Positions 1 to 8,683 of a stretch of 57,595 bases of DNA are shown one piece after another. Every line of letters begins with the position of its first letter. Position 1 is the first letter of the stretch. Location: contig JABDMH010000011.1 of the NCBI GenBank assembly GCA_013001595.1, positions 1-57,595 of the forward strand, read 5' to 3'. A program made the translations under genes and the position numbers. A model generated the notes under the pieces. The model saw only the letters and a program-made list of their open reading frames with translations, made no database searches and was not told the origin of the DNA. Source of the DNA: Saprospiraceae bacterium. Its GTDB lineage: Bacteria > Bacteroidota > Bacteroidia > Chitinophagales > Saprospiraceae.

Positions 1-17
1 TAAGTTTTCGCGATTGA

Positions 18-36
18 ATCATAGCACCGCTATGAT
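18..36. repeat. REP-like palindrome, family 3, copy 1
   Basis: A perfect 8-bp inverted repeat (ATCATAGC, loop ACC, GCTATGAT). A related element sits at 15992-16007 (CATAGC, loop CGAA, GCTATG). In both copies the hairpin is followed within about 20-35 bases by GTGCAA and then CAATTG, so the shared unit is longer than the stem. Both are intergenic. Function is unknown; it resembles the short palindromic intergenic repeats common in Bacteroidota. Confidence 0.5.
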
Positions 37-159
37 CATTGAGAGAAGGCTAGTGCAATGCTATATTTTGAAGCAATTGCAAGCCGTTATCGATTTTCTA
101 ATCTATAATCTGGATTTAATACCTCGATGGTCAAAATCAAAGATGCACGCGCTGCTGCT

Positions 160-222
160 CGTAAAATGAAAGAGCCCAGTAGATCAATCAAGCTTGTCTA
201 CCAGGCTCTTTTACATTTTACG
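160..222 (-). terminator. Long imperfect hairpin downstream of tRNA-Ser
   Basis: On the minus strand, just 3' of the tRNA gene, the segment starting CGTAAAATG pairs with one ending CATTTTACG, and the pairing continues through AAAGAGCC/GGCTCTTT and a GGTAGA/TCTACT inner part with G-T pairs. The stem is about 25 bp with one small bulge and a loop near AAGCTTGATTGA. It may terminate or process the tRNA transcript. There is no strong U-run right after it, so the terminator role is uncertain. Confidence 0.4.
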
Positions 223-239
223 AATCTTTTGATTCTCTG

Positions 240-327
240 CGGAGGAAGAGGGATTCGAACCCCCGGTACGCGTGAACGTACGCCGGTTTTCAAGACCGGT
301 GCATTAAACCAGCTCTGCCATTCCTCC
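240..327 (-). tRNA. tRNA-Ser (anticodon UGA)
   Basis: Read on the minus strand, the acceptor arms GGAGGAA and TTCCTCC pair, followed by a discriminator G. The anticodon loop reads CTTGAAA, giving anticodon TGA (serine, UCA codons). A long variable arm (CGTACG...CGTACC region) and the T-loop GGTTCGAATC are present, as expected for a class II tRNA of about 88 nt. The 3' CCA is not encoded and must be added enzymatically. Confidence 0.97.
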
Positions 328-485
328 TAAGTCTTACCCACTCCCTTGAGTAGGGATGCAAATATAGAAAAGTCACCATTATGAATGCAGAAACACAGCA
401 CTTTGTCGATCAACATCTCTGCAGCTATGCCCTCGAGCGTACATATACGACTGAATCTATATCTTAGGCCATTAAACACAAAAAC

Positions 486-1391
486 ATGCACCGTCGACAG
501 ATACTTGCACAGATTCCTTGGATCATATCGGCTACCAAGCAGATGCTAAAGGGTCGAGCCTTAAAAAAGCGACTAAAATCCTTTGGTCTACAGCTCTCTA
601 CCATCACTCCTATCTTGATGAAGGACTTTGAGGGCACACTGCGTACAGTAGCTGCAATTGGCTATAATTCAGTAGAGTTCTCGGCGCTGGGATACATCAA
701 CCAAGAACCCACTAAGGTGAAGGACCTCTTGGCTGAATTGAATCTTAAAGCTCCGATTGGCCGGGTTAGCTTTAAGGTTCCATCCGATTTTATGAGCATG
801 CCTCGTGAACAACAAATGAAAGTATTCGGACGCCAAGGGACTATGGATAGTATCGTCGAACGCATCGACCAGGCGATTGGTGAGGCAAAAATCATGGGAC
901 AAAAGTACCTCATTATTCCTGCCATCATGCCACACACTTTCTCAGATATGACTCAGATCAAATCCATGATATCCGCACTGAAATCTGCCGCTCAGAAATG
1001 CCAAGATGAAGGCATTCAACTTGGGTACCATAATCACAATTGGGAATTCAATGAAGTCGATGGCAACATTCCATACGAGATAATGCTGAAAGAACTGCCT
1101 CCAGCTATGTTCACCTTTCAACTGGATACATACTGGATTAAGAAAGCAGGATTGGATCCCACAGACATGTTGGAACAATATCCCAATCAATTTTCGAGCT
1201 GCCACTTTAAAGACATCGATGCCGATGGTCAATTTGAAGATGTCGGCTACGGCAATATTGACTTTCCCAGGTTCACAAAGAAGGCTGTAAAATTAGGCAT
1301 CCAGCATTTCTTTGTAGAGCGAGATGGCCCTGAAAAACCGATGCACGCCATTCGCAGGTCTTATGAATATTTGCAACAAATGAAATATTGA
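486..1391 (+). CDS. Sugar phosphate isomerase/epimerase-like TIM-barrel protein (AP endonuclease 2 family)
   Basis: A 301-residue protein of the xylose isomerase-like TIM-barrel family (COG1082), whose members isomerise or epimerise sugars or polyols using a divalent metal. After a basic N-terminus comes the family opening GLQLSTI (34-40), then VEF with Glu64, the strand motif YHNHNWEF (181-188), QLDTYW with Asp214, CHFKD with His240 and FVERD with Glu278. These acidic and His residues match the family's metal ligands. The N-terminal MHRRQILAQ resembles a worn-down Tat signal of the kind many Bacteroidota homologues carry, but no clear hydrophobic core or cleavage site follows, so location is uncertain. 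It stands alone on the plus strand, 160 bp after the tRNA. The substrate cannot be told from sequence. Confidence 0.85.
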   Translation: MHRRQILAQIPWIISATKQMLKGRALKKRLKSFGLQLSTITPILMKDFEGTLRTVAAIGYNSVEFSALGYINQEPTKVKDLLAELNLKAPIGRVSFKVPSDFMSMPREQQMKVFGRQGTMDSIVERIDQAIGEAKIMGQKYLIIPAIMPHTFSDMTQIKSMISALKSAAQKCQDEGIQLGYHNHNWEFNEVDGNIPYEIMLKELPPAMFTFQLDTYWIKKAGLDPTDMLEQYPNQFSSCHFKDIDADGQFEDVGYGNIDFPRFTKKAVKLGIQHFFVERDGPEKPMHAIRRSYEYLQQMKY

Positions 1392-1974
1392 CGGGTTACT
1401 GGCGGGCTGACGTTTTAGCGGGATAGTGGTTGGTGAGTTGAGGTGTTGGGCGTAAATAAACGCTATGTTTTGAACTTTGTGCGTTTACTAATATATCGAG
1501 GTTTGGCTCCAGGATCCTGGCTGTTTTCACGTCTGGGATAGTGCAATTTTCTGCAGTTCTAATCGGGCTTGGGTGCAGGTTGGCTCACGTATCCAGGTAA
1601 AACATAAAAAGCAGAAAATGTATATAGACAATACAAGTTTATTAAATCATTTCACATAAAATCCGCAGCATGTAGATGCCGCTCTTGTTGGGGATTTGTC
1701 ACCTGCAATAACGACGAGACAGAGCAGGTTCTGCAACCTATGTCAATAGTTTTTATTCGCGCCCTTGACGCACTGAATACTAGCTCTTGGATCAGGAAAT
1801 ATCATCAATAGCCTTTAGATCTTCTGCAATACACAGAGTACCGTCGACGTACCAATGGCTTTGATCGCTGGCTGAGTTCTGCCATCAGCATGCCGAAGAA
1901 CCAATTTTATTCACCTGCCAACTATATTTTTGCATCGGTATACTAAGATCTTCGATTTGTTGCATCAGCCCATC
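1392..1974. other. Intergenic stretch, no gene seen
   Basis: About 580 bases between two genes whose 3' ends face each other. I see no open frame with recognisable content, no RNA gene and no strong terminator. An imperfect pairing of GTAAATAAACGC with GCGTTTAC near 1450-1490 is the only structure noticed, and it is weak. Confidence 0.5.
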
Positions 1975-2922
1975 TTAAGACCTTATCCAGGTCATTTGTT
2001 CTTCGATCGAGCCGACAGATGGCCGATCATGATTGTCTTCATACAGTACCGTGCAGGACACGGGAATATGAAATTCCTCCTTGCAAATATTTTCTGTGGA
2101 TGTCTGTTGGTCTTCCATGAGTATAGCCGACCAATCCACATTGGCCTCAGGAAACCTTAGAGAATGATCATAATCAATTTCAGAAATACTCGGCCGATAT
2201 CCGCGCTTGAAAAAATATGGCCAATAGCTGGCAGCATATCGTTCGACATATTCGTCCTTAGCTTTGAATAGGACGAAATGGGGAGAGGCAAAAACATTCG
2301 GGCGGACAACTTCACCCGTCGTACATATTTCTCTCAGCGCTAGATTGATCAATGGATTCTTACCGATACCGCAGGCCCAAAAACTCACCCTAGTTTCTTC
2401 ATCCACCGACTGATTATCCAACCTAGGAAAACGATTTTCCCTAGCCGCCCGAAACAATTCCTTAGGATAAGCCCTGGGTCCTTCTGGCCACATGGCTAAG
2501 GAAAGGCCGCTCCACACATTGCCGTGCAATACTATATTGATGATACCCCATGGTTCTGTATCAGAAGCATGAGTATTTAAATAAGAAAGTACACTGCTGA
2601 GGTCCCGACATGATTTCACAATCGTCATGGTTGATTCATCAGGGTGCCAAAGGAAATGATGCTCTGCCAAACCAAAATATTGCTGACCTGGTTTGTCTAC
2701 TCCCATAATAAATGTCACGCTTGGTCGCTTCGAATAAGTAATAAATCTTTCCTGTGAATTCAGCCATTTAGGTTTTAGCAAAACAAGATACATTCCAATA
2801 ATCGGCAATATCGATATGACACAAACAACTAGCAGGTTTGACTTGACCTTTTCTACTCTCTTTTGCTTTTTGGCCAATTGGCGCATTGGCATGTTGGCTG
2901 GTTTGGGTCTTGGTGAGCTCAT
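1975..2922 (-). CDS. Membrane-anchored protein with clan CD (caspase/gingipain-like) His-Gly...Ala-Cys signature
   Basis: A 315-residue protein I do not recognise at family level. A basic N-terminus is followed by one membrane helix (about residues 29-49), so most of the protein would face the periplasm. In the soluble part, a hydrophobic strand (GIINIV) leads into LHGN with His133-Gly134, and 48 residues later a second strand (TRVSF) leads into WACG with Ala183-Cys184. A hydrophobic block, HG, spacer, hydrophobic block and AC is the recognised active-site pattern of clan CD cysteine peptidases (caspases, gingipains, clostripain, legumain). Protease activity is inference. The first 15 or so codons overlap a dispersed repeat (2871-2920), so the true start may be Met11 or Met13. 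The next gene, in the opposite orientation, is the isomerase; there is no obvious partner. Confidence 0.6.
   Translation of the reverse strand: MSSPRPKPANMPMRQLAKKQKRVEKVKSNLLVVCVISILPIIGMYLVLLKPKWLNSQERFITYSKRPSVTFIMGVDKPGQQYFGLAEHHFLWHPDESTMTIVKSCRDLSSVLSYLNTHASDTEPWGIINIVLHGNVWSGLSLAMWPEGPRAYPKELFRAARENRFPRLDNQSVDEETRVSFWACGIGKNPLINLALREICTTGEVVRPNVFASPHFVLFKAKDEYVERYAASYWPYFFKRGYRPSISEIDYDHSLRFPEANVDWSAILMEDQQTSTENICKEEFHIPVSCTVLYEDNHDRPSVGSIEEQMTWIRS
2871..2920 (-). repeat. Dispersed repeat family 1, copy overlapping a gene start
   Basis: The minus strand reads ACCAGCCAACATGCCAATGC followed by GCCAATTGGCCAA, nearly the same as the core at 26646-26672. It lies across the first codons of the clan CD-like gene, so the first residues there (KPANMPMRQLAK) are repeat-derived if they are translated. 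Confidence 0.6.
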
Positions 2923-3259
2923 TCGGCCAAAAAAAATCGGTCACTACCATGGGATTCATTGGTCAGCATTTCTCCATTCTTGTCAACTGACCTATTTGTT
3001 CGTGTACATCGAGCATGCATTGTGAACATCGACCATGTGGTGTCCTACGATGACGACAGCAATCAGTTGGAGATGTCTAATGGCACTTCCATACCAGTAT
3101 CGAGGAGAAATAAGAAGGAGTTGATCAGCTGATTTCATGTGTTGTGAGCTTCCCCACAATCAAATCTTTTTACAAGTTCAATACTTATGAGCTGCATATA
3201 ATTTCTACACAAAAAAAGTGCTTCTGCTATGATTCTTCCCGGAGCACAAAGCCAGTGCC
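2923..3259. other. Intergenic stretch, no gene seen
   Basis: About 340 bases upstream of the clan CD-like gene and downstream of the fucosidase gene, both read on the minus strand. It must hold the promoter of the former. An imperfect inverted repeat (GGTCAG...CTGACC, near 2961-2992) is visible; no RNA gene or open frame of note. Confidence 0.45.
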
Positions 3260-4624
3260 TTATTTTTTCAGCGCCACCACTGAGGCGATGTCATTGGGTG
3301 CTTCGGCAGGAAGAGAAACGATCCAACCGTCGGCATTTTTTTTCAGATCCACTTTGACGTTGCCCTTGTTGGTCCATAGTTGGGCTTCTTGAAATGGCAT
3401 TCCCTGGTCGGGTATCGTGAGTTTGCCGTCCTTTGGCCAATCAAAAATGTGTACGAATACTAGATTGTCTTTTTGGGTATATCGACCCCAAGCAGGCTTA
3501 TCGAACGGACTGGCGCTGGTGCCATAAATAGCCTCGCCATTGGTTTTCATCCAGGTTCCGATATCTGCCAGGCGCTTGACACTGGCTTCCGGTATTTCAC
3601 CCGCTCCAGTAGGCCCAACATTGAGCAGATAATTTCCTCCCTTGGAGGCAATATCGATTAAATTATGAATGAGGGTTTCCGCAGATTTCCAATTTTGATC
3701 GAAGTGCTTGAATCCCCAGGTGTCATTCATGGTCATACAAGATTCCCAATCTACACCAGCCAGCCCCTGGTCTGGAATTTCTTGCTCCGGTGTGCCGAAG
3801 TCTCCAGCAAACTCACCTTCCTTGTTCATGCCTTGCATGCCTTGCCGTCCTTTGTCTACTCGATTGTTTATAATCATATCCGGATCGGCATCTACGATTT
3901 CTTGGTACAGTTCCTTTCCCATTTCTGTGGTGTAATCGGGGATCCATTCACCATCAAACCACATCACGCCAATATCTCCGTAGCCCGTCATCAATTCCTT
4001 TACTTGCGGTTTCAGATAGTTCTGAAAATAGCGGCTAAAATTGGGGTTGACGGATTTGGGATCGCGGCTGTTGTAATTGGGTTCATTGATGGCCTGTGCA
4101 TCGGGATGGTGCCAATCCATGATGGAATGATAGAAGCACAAACGAATGCTTTCGCGTTCACAAGCATCTGCTAGTTCTCTGAGGATATCTCTTTTGAACG
4201 GGCTAGCATCCAGCACATCCCAATCCGTCACTTTCGAGTCCCAGAGACAAAACCCATCGTGATGCTTGGAGGTAATCACCATATACTTCATGCCTGCCTC
4301 CTTAGCGAGTGCAACCCATGCCTGCGCGTCAAACTTCACCGGATTAAATTGTTGGGCATAGGTTTCATATTCCTTGATAGGAATATTCAGGTGGTGCATG
4401 ATCCATTCACCGATCCGATCTGTACGCTTTCCCATATGCTCTCCTGCTGGCACCGCATAGAGCCCCCAGTGAATAAACATGCCAAAGCGGGCATCACGCC
4501 ACCAATCCATTTTATCAGTTGGTTGGTCACTCAACTCCATAGATGATTCGTCAGCACTAGGTTGGCTTATCACAATGCTGGAAAGAACAAACATCGATAC
4601 CAGAATAATCAGAATACCTCTCAC
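3260..4624 (-). CDS. Alpha-L-fucosidase, glycoside hydrolase family 29, secreted
   Basis: A 454-residue GH29 enzyme that removes alpha-linked L-fucose from glycans by a retaining mechanism. A signal peptide (residues 1-20, ending ISQPS) sends it out of the cytoplasm. Family landmarks: WWRDARFGMFIHWG (41-54), SKHHDGFCLWDS (119-130), FYHSIMDWHHPD (164-175) and VMWFDGEW, where Asp224 fits the GH29 nucleophile. Then come the MNDTWGF region and a small beta-rich C-terminal domain without a T9SS sorting domain, so it probably stays periplasmic. The length is normal for the family. It lies 240 bp downstream of the Asp-box T9SS gene on the same strand. The substrate may be fucosylated algal polysaccharide, which is inference. 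Confidence 0.95.
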   Translation of the reverse strand: MRGILIILVSMFVLSSIVISQPSADESSMELSDQPTDKMDWWRDARFGMFIHWGLYAVPAGEHMGKRTDRIGEWIMHHLNIPIKEYETYAQQFNPVKFDAQAWVALAKEAGMKYMVITSKHHDGFCLWDSKVTDWDVLDASPFKRDILRELADACERESIRLCFYHSIMDWHHPDAQAINEPNYNSRDPKSVNPNFSRYFQNYLKPQVKELMTGYGDIGVMWFDGEWIPDYTTEMGKELYQEIVDADPDMIINNRVDKGRQGMQGMNKEGEFAGDFGTPEQEIPDQGLAGVDWESCMTMNDTWGFKHFDQNWKSAETLIHNLIDIASKGGNYLLNVGPTGAGEIPEASVKRLADIGTWMKTNGEAIYGTSASPFDKPAWGRYTQKDNLVFVHIFDWPKDGKLTIPDQGMPFQEAQLWTNKGNVKVDLKKNADGWIVSLPAEAPNDIASVVALKK

Positions 4625-4867
4625 TTGTAATGAATTTAATGGTTAGATCTGCCATACAGCTTTTCATGGCACGGATCTGCACCATGACTGAATGGCAAAG
4701 TACACTTGATGCCATCCCTGAGCAAGGATCCTGCGCATCGTAAGCGGTGATCCTCGTCTCCCCTCAGCTGAGGTTGGATTTTGGTGTTTAGGTAAAAAGT
4801 AATCAGGCTGAGCCTTCAGTTTTGAAAAGGAATTGCGCGATAGACTGAGAGATCTCAGTCCTAAAAT

Positions 4868-6991
4868 CTACCAAATCTTTAGCATTTTACCTCTGGCCAT
4901 TTGACCACCAACCTGTACACGATACCAATATAGTCCCGGATTCAAATGGCTATCGACAGCGATTTTGTGGTAACCCGCATTGACCATTCCATCAGTGATC
5001 GTAGCCACCACTTTTCCATCTAGACTAATTATATCGATCCTAACCCAGATTCTTTCGTCCAGATCCAAAGGAATCACAGTTTGATGTATATACGGATTTG
5101 GATAGTTTTTGCCTACATGAAAAGCTTGTCTTGATTCTTCAGGAGAAGATGTGGTGGCAGAAATGCTCCGAAATATACCATATCCACTGGTTCCCGTAAA
5201 TAGTATACTATTTTTGTCCAGAATCAGAGGACCGACAGATACGTCGAAGTCTGTTTGGGGAAATCCCATGCCAACATCCTCCCATCTTTCCCCATGATCG
5301 GTAGACCTATAAACTGTACTGGGATCATTTACTATATCAACTCCTATAAAAATATGATCCTGATCATTTGTCACTATTGATCCAAAGTTTGCTTTTAGTG
5401 GATCCATAAATGCTGTTCCCTCCCAAGAATCCCCATTGTTTACAGAAGTATACAATCCTTCCCCGAGGATGCCGAGATAAAGGCGATCCTTGCTATCAAT
5501 TGCCAATGATTGCACATGTAGCGAATTTAAGCCAACATTGATTGATCTCCATGTAAGACCGTCATCGACAGAACGATAGACGCCGTTGAAATAATCACCC
5601 AGAAACATCTGATCCTTGCTGTTTACGGCTGCAGCTCTAACGACCCTCAGTTCTAGATCTTTGCCAATGTTAGACCATTGATTACCTGAATTTTCAGATT
5701 TCCACAATCGACTCTCCGCAACGATAAATAGGTCTCCCTTCTTGGTAGCAAAGATTCCATCTATATGTTCCTCTTCAAAAGCACGATTGTTCCAGGTTTC
5801 CCCCTGGTTATCAGATAAAAAAAGGCCATTCCTAGTTCCAGCAAAGATGAGACTATCCTTGTGAAATAAAAGACTTGAGACATGCTCTTTCAATCCGGTT
5901 TGTTCCCAGCTAGTACCCTGATCGAAAGAACGAAAAAGACTACCGGAAGTACCGGCGAACAGCGTATTATCTTGATTAAAAGCCATGGATTTTATTCTCG
6001 AAAAATACAACCCCTCATTGAAAGAGCTCCAGATTTCCCCTCCATTAACAGAGGTCAAAATACCCCGACCAAAAGATCCGATAAAGAGTTGGTTACCTGA
6101 TGTAATGGCAAGCCCATCCAAGTAAGCCCCTGTTTGCACAGGATTAATCAGCTGCCAGGTCTCACCTTGATCCATAGATTTGTTTAATCCTCGATTATTG
6201 ATCGTGACATAAAGGACGTTCTCATTATCAAAAAACATGTTAAAAAAATACCTACCCAAACCCTGGTTCGGTAGGAGATTTTTCCAGGTGTTTCCGCCAT
6301 CATTAGAACGAAAAATCCCTCGATCATACACGCCCGCAAAGATGTGATTGCTATCATTGAAACAGATCGCTGACACATCAGCATCCCAGTTGCTTCCTAC
6401 TGGCCACCATTGGTCACCCTGATCTTTAGAGAAAAAAAGACCTTTAGCATTGGCCGATCCAACATACAGGGTTTGTGAATGATCAATGGCCAGGGTGGCT
6501 ACATCCAGATCCATATTTATATGCCTCCAGGTAGTACCGTGATCCATTGACCGAAAAATACCTCCATCGAAGGCACCCTGTTTTAGACTGAGACCAGCAA
6601 AGATGGCCCCTGTCTTGTCAGCTACCAGGGCCTCCACATATTGGCCATTTGTACTTACAATGGATTTTGTCCAGGAATCTCCACCATCCGCAGATCGAAA
6701 TACTTCCCCCCAACTACCTGCGTATAAAATGCCTGTAGAGTCGATTGCTAAAGCGGATATCCTCTTATCCTCGTCAAATCCTGTTTTTTCCCATTCCGGA
6801 TTAGCTAGGCTTGAATGGTATATCCCTTTGGGTACAATGAAAGATGCGAAGACTTTGCCAATGGATTCGTCCACGATCAACGTGTGAACACTGGCACCAG
6901 GTGGACCTAGTGTGGCCTCCCACATGATGTCCTGGGTACTTGCCCAGGTGCTGATAAATAATGCAAGAACGAATATTAGATACTTTACCAT
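4868..6991 (-). CDS. Secreted Asp-box (BNR) beta-propeller protein with T9SS type A sorting domain
   Basis: About 707 residues from the chosen start, a Met 12 codons into the longest frame that begins a clean signal peptide (MVKYLIFVLALFIS). The body is a chain of about twelve Asp-box motifs of the form S-x-D/N-x-G-x-x-W (for example SADGGDSW, SNDGGNTW, SMDQGETW, SVDDGLTW, STDHGERW), typical of sialidase/VPS10-type propellers and Ycf48-like proteins. The last 80 residues, from NYPNPY through NAGYHKIAVD and GLYWYRVQVG to GKMLKIW, are a T9SS type A C-terminal sorting domain, so it is exported to the surface or medium. No sialidase Arg triad or catalytic Asp can be assigned; it may bind rather than cut. 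A broken tandem duplicate lies upstream (7393-7940 and 13831-14231). Confidence 0.88.
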   Translation of the reverse strand: MVKYLIFVLALFISTWASTQDIMWEATLGPPGASVHTLIVDESIGKVFASFIVPKGIYHSSLANPEWEKTGFDEDKRISALAIDSTGILYAGSWGEVFRSADGGDSWTKSIVSTNGQYVEALVADKTGAIFAGLSLKQGAFDGGIFRSMDHGTTWRHINMDLDVATLAIDHSQTLYVGSANAKGLFFSKDQGDQWWPVGSNWDADVSAICFNDSNHIFAGVYDRGIFRSNDGGNTWKNLLPNQGLGRYFFNMFFDNENVLYVTINNRGLNKSMDQGETWQLINPVQTGAYLDGLAITSGNQLFIGSFGRGILTSVNGGEIWSSFNEGLYFSRIKSMAFNQDNTLFAGTSGSLFRSFDQGTSWEQTGLKEHVSSLLFHKDSLIFAGTRNGLFLSDNQGETWNNRAFEEEHIDGIFATKKGDLFIVAESRLWKSENSGNQWSNIGKDLELRVVRAAAVNSKDQMFLGDYFNGVYRSVDDGLTWRSINVGLNSLHVQSLAIDSKDRLYLGILGEGLYTSVNNGDSWEGTAFMDPLKANFGSIVTNDQDHIFIGVDIVNDPSTVYRSTDHGERWEDVGMGFPQTDFDVSVGPLILDKNSILFTGTSGYGIFRSISATTSSPEESRQAFHVGKNYPNPYIHQTVIPLDLDERIWVRIDIISLDGKVVATITDGMVNAGYHKIAVDSHLNPGLYWYRVQVGGQMARGKMLKIW

Positions 6992-7392
6992 TATAATAAA
7001 AATAACCAGGTTGACGGCAGTGGGCAATGACGTAGATCAGGTCAAGGGACAAAGATCATTCCGCGTGCAACAGAGGAGTTGATGCCCACCACGCCACTTC
7101 GGGTACACTTGGTTTCGCTCAATGTGACCCTTGTTCTGGTTAGCTTTCAATTTACTGGTCGGGCTTAGCGCTGCACAGTATAATCGAAGACTAGTGGTTG
7201 AGGCACATACTTCATCCTAAATAAATTGAGGCAAACCCCAAATTTCTATCGCTACACTGTTTTTAATAACGAATCTACTCAGCGAATACTTTGTTTTGGT
7301 AATGTTTAAATTTCCCGGTCAGCCCTAACAGAGTTTGAAACCTGTCTCAAAAAAGAATTAGAAGATAGGCTGAGAGATCTCCGTTCTAAAAT
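6992..7392. other. Intergenic stretch: upstream flank of the Asp-box gene, duplicated at 14031-14231
   Basis: Bases about 6995-7200 hold the upstream region of the Asp-box gene. They align well with 14031-14231 (shared stretches include ATAAAAATAACCAGGTT, CAATGACGTAG, GGTCAGGTCAAGGG and TACACTTGGTTTCG or close variants). The later part, 7300-7392, aligns with the 3' flank of the Asp-box gene (about 4800-4867: GATAG, CTGAGAGATCT, CTAAAATCTACCAAATC). The duplicated unit is therefore the gene plus both flanks. Confidence 0.7.
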
Positions 7393-7940
7393 CTACCAAA
7401 TCTTTACCATTTTACCTGTGGCCATTTGACCACCAACTTGTACACGATACCAATATAGTCCCGGATCTAAATGGCTAGCGACAACGATTTTGTGATGACC
7501 CGCATTGAGCATGCCATCAGTGATGGTAGCCACCACTTTGCCATCTAGCCTAACTATATCGATCCTAACCCAAATTCTTACGTCCAGATCCAGGGATGAA
7601 AGTTTGAAGCGAGTATGGATTTGGATATTCTTTGATAAATGAAATACTTTTCTTGATATTTCAAGAAAAAATCTGTTTATGAAGGTGCTTCGGAACACAT
7701 AAGAGTCAGAGGTGCCCTCAGATAACCGGCAGGCATTATTAAAAATCAAAAGACCTAGTGATACATCAAAATGAATCTCTGATTAACTTCCCCGTAATCC
7801 GTAGACCACCAAACAGTACTTTCATAATTAGTACTCCTAAAAATCGGAACCTGATCACTCGTCAATATTGATCAAAGTCTGCTTTAAACTGTACCCTCCC
7901 AAGAATCCCCATCGCTTACAGATGCATACAATCCTACTCC
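7393..7940 (-). pseudogene. 3' fragment of a broken duplicate of the Asp-box T9SS gene
   Basis: By hand alignment, 7393-7600 differs from the 3' end of the intact gene (4868-5070) at about 18 positions in about 200, and it encodes the sorting domain from RIWVRIDI to GKMVKIW. Further up, to about 7940, similarity continues but weaker and with indels (matches such as CCCTCCCAAGAATCCCCAT and ACAATCCT). The NYPNP motif has become NIQIH and the Asp-boxes are lost. A short open frame (7393-7749) remains but has no signal peptide. Homology stops at 7940, three bases before the stop codon of the START-domain gene. The 5' part resumes at 13831. Confidence 0.85.
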
Positions 7941-7942
7941 AA

Positions 7943-8671
7943 TTAGACATTTGCATTGTATTTGACTTGCTCTTTACTAGTTGGCATTTCATTTTCTATC
8001 ACCTGGTATTTTGGCAACTTAACTTGTCTGCGAAGACATTTCAGTGCTTTGTAAGGAATATTAACAGAATACAGTCTTATGATCCAATTGGGAAGGTTAC
8101 CACCTGGATCCGCATATTGCTGATAAAGTACATCAACAGTGCCATCGTTTAAAGGCTTGAGTATCCATAGTCCCTTTGAAACAGGCACCCTCACTTTCTT
8201 GGATTGTTCAGGCAAATAATCAGGCAATGCTGTGATGATAAGGCTCACCTTCCCACTTTCTGCATCATGATAAAAAATGGATTTATAGATAGCATCTCTA
8301 TCTGAGAACGGAAATGAACATTCATTGTGCATGTAACAAATTTGAAGATCTTGCTCTTCTCTTAACAGCTTTGCTGTTTTTGTACCAACAAATAAATTGG
8401 GATACTCATCCACATCCCGTAATACTGCAATCAAGCTTTGTATGGGTGCAGCTATTTTCGTTATTCCTTTGTATTCTGGCAATCCTGTTGAAGGTTCATC
8501 TCGAATGTAAACTTTAATACCCTCTTTGGCCTTTTTAAGATTCCATTTACCTTTTTCAAAAGTCAATGACATAAATGAATAGAAGATAAAAACTATTAGG
8601 AGGTATATGATCATCGTATGTTTATTTAAAAAATATTTCAATCGCCTCGAATAATGATCTGGTTCTTTCAT
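7943..8671 (-). CDS. START/SRPBCC-domain protein, membrane-anchored
   Basis: A 242-residue protein. A basic N-terminus and one membrane helix (about 20-36, MIIYLLIVFIFYSFMSL) are followed by a domain of the START type (about 40-225), a helix-grip fold that binds lipids or other hydrophobic ligands. Supporting features are GIKVYIRDEP near the start, DVDEYPNLF, the family-like PFSDRDAIY, and LWILKPLNDGTVDVLYQQYADPGG toward the end. It is the last gene of the three-gene minus-strand cassette, only 12 bp after the activase stop codon, so the genes are probably cotranscribed. Its stop codon lies at the junction with the pseudogene fragment. Ligand and link to the activase are unknown. Confidence 0.8.
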   Translation of the reverse strand: MKEPDHYSRRLKYFLNKHTMIIYLLIVFIFYSFMSLTFEKGKWNLKKAKEGIKVYIRDEPSTGLPEYKGITKIAAPIQSLIAVLRDVDEYPNLFVGTKTAKLLREEQDLQICYMHNECSFPFSDRDAIYKSIFYHDAESGKVSLIITALPDYLPEQSKKVRVPVSKGLWILKPLNDGTVDVLYQQYADPGGNLPNWIIRLYSVNIPYKALKCLRRQVKLPKYQVIENEMPTSKEQVKYNANV

Positions 8672-8683
8672 CGTTTCGTGGTT

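Noticed and set aside
127-330. Open frame of 67 codons over the tRNA gene
   Set aside because: It crosses the tRNA and the hairpin, on the opposite strand to the tRNA, with no protein-like composition.
486-560. Tat signal on the isomerase-like protein
   Set aside because: RRQ is present but no hydrophobic core or AxA cleavage site follows, so I did not annotate export.
1930-2160. Plus-strand open frame opposite the clan CD-like gene
   Set aside because: It is a shadow of the longer minus-strand gene, which has a membrane helix and motif order.
7868-8152. Plus-strand open frame at the cassette junction
   Set aside because: It spans the end of the pseudogene fragment and the START-domain gene; no coherent domain, so it is chance.
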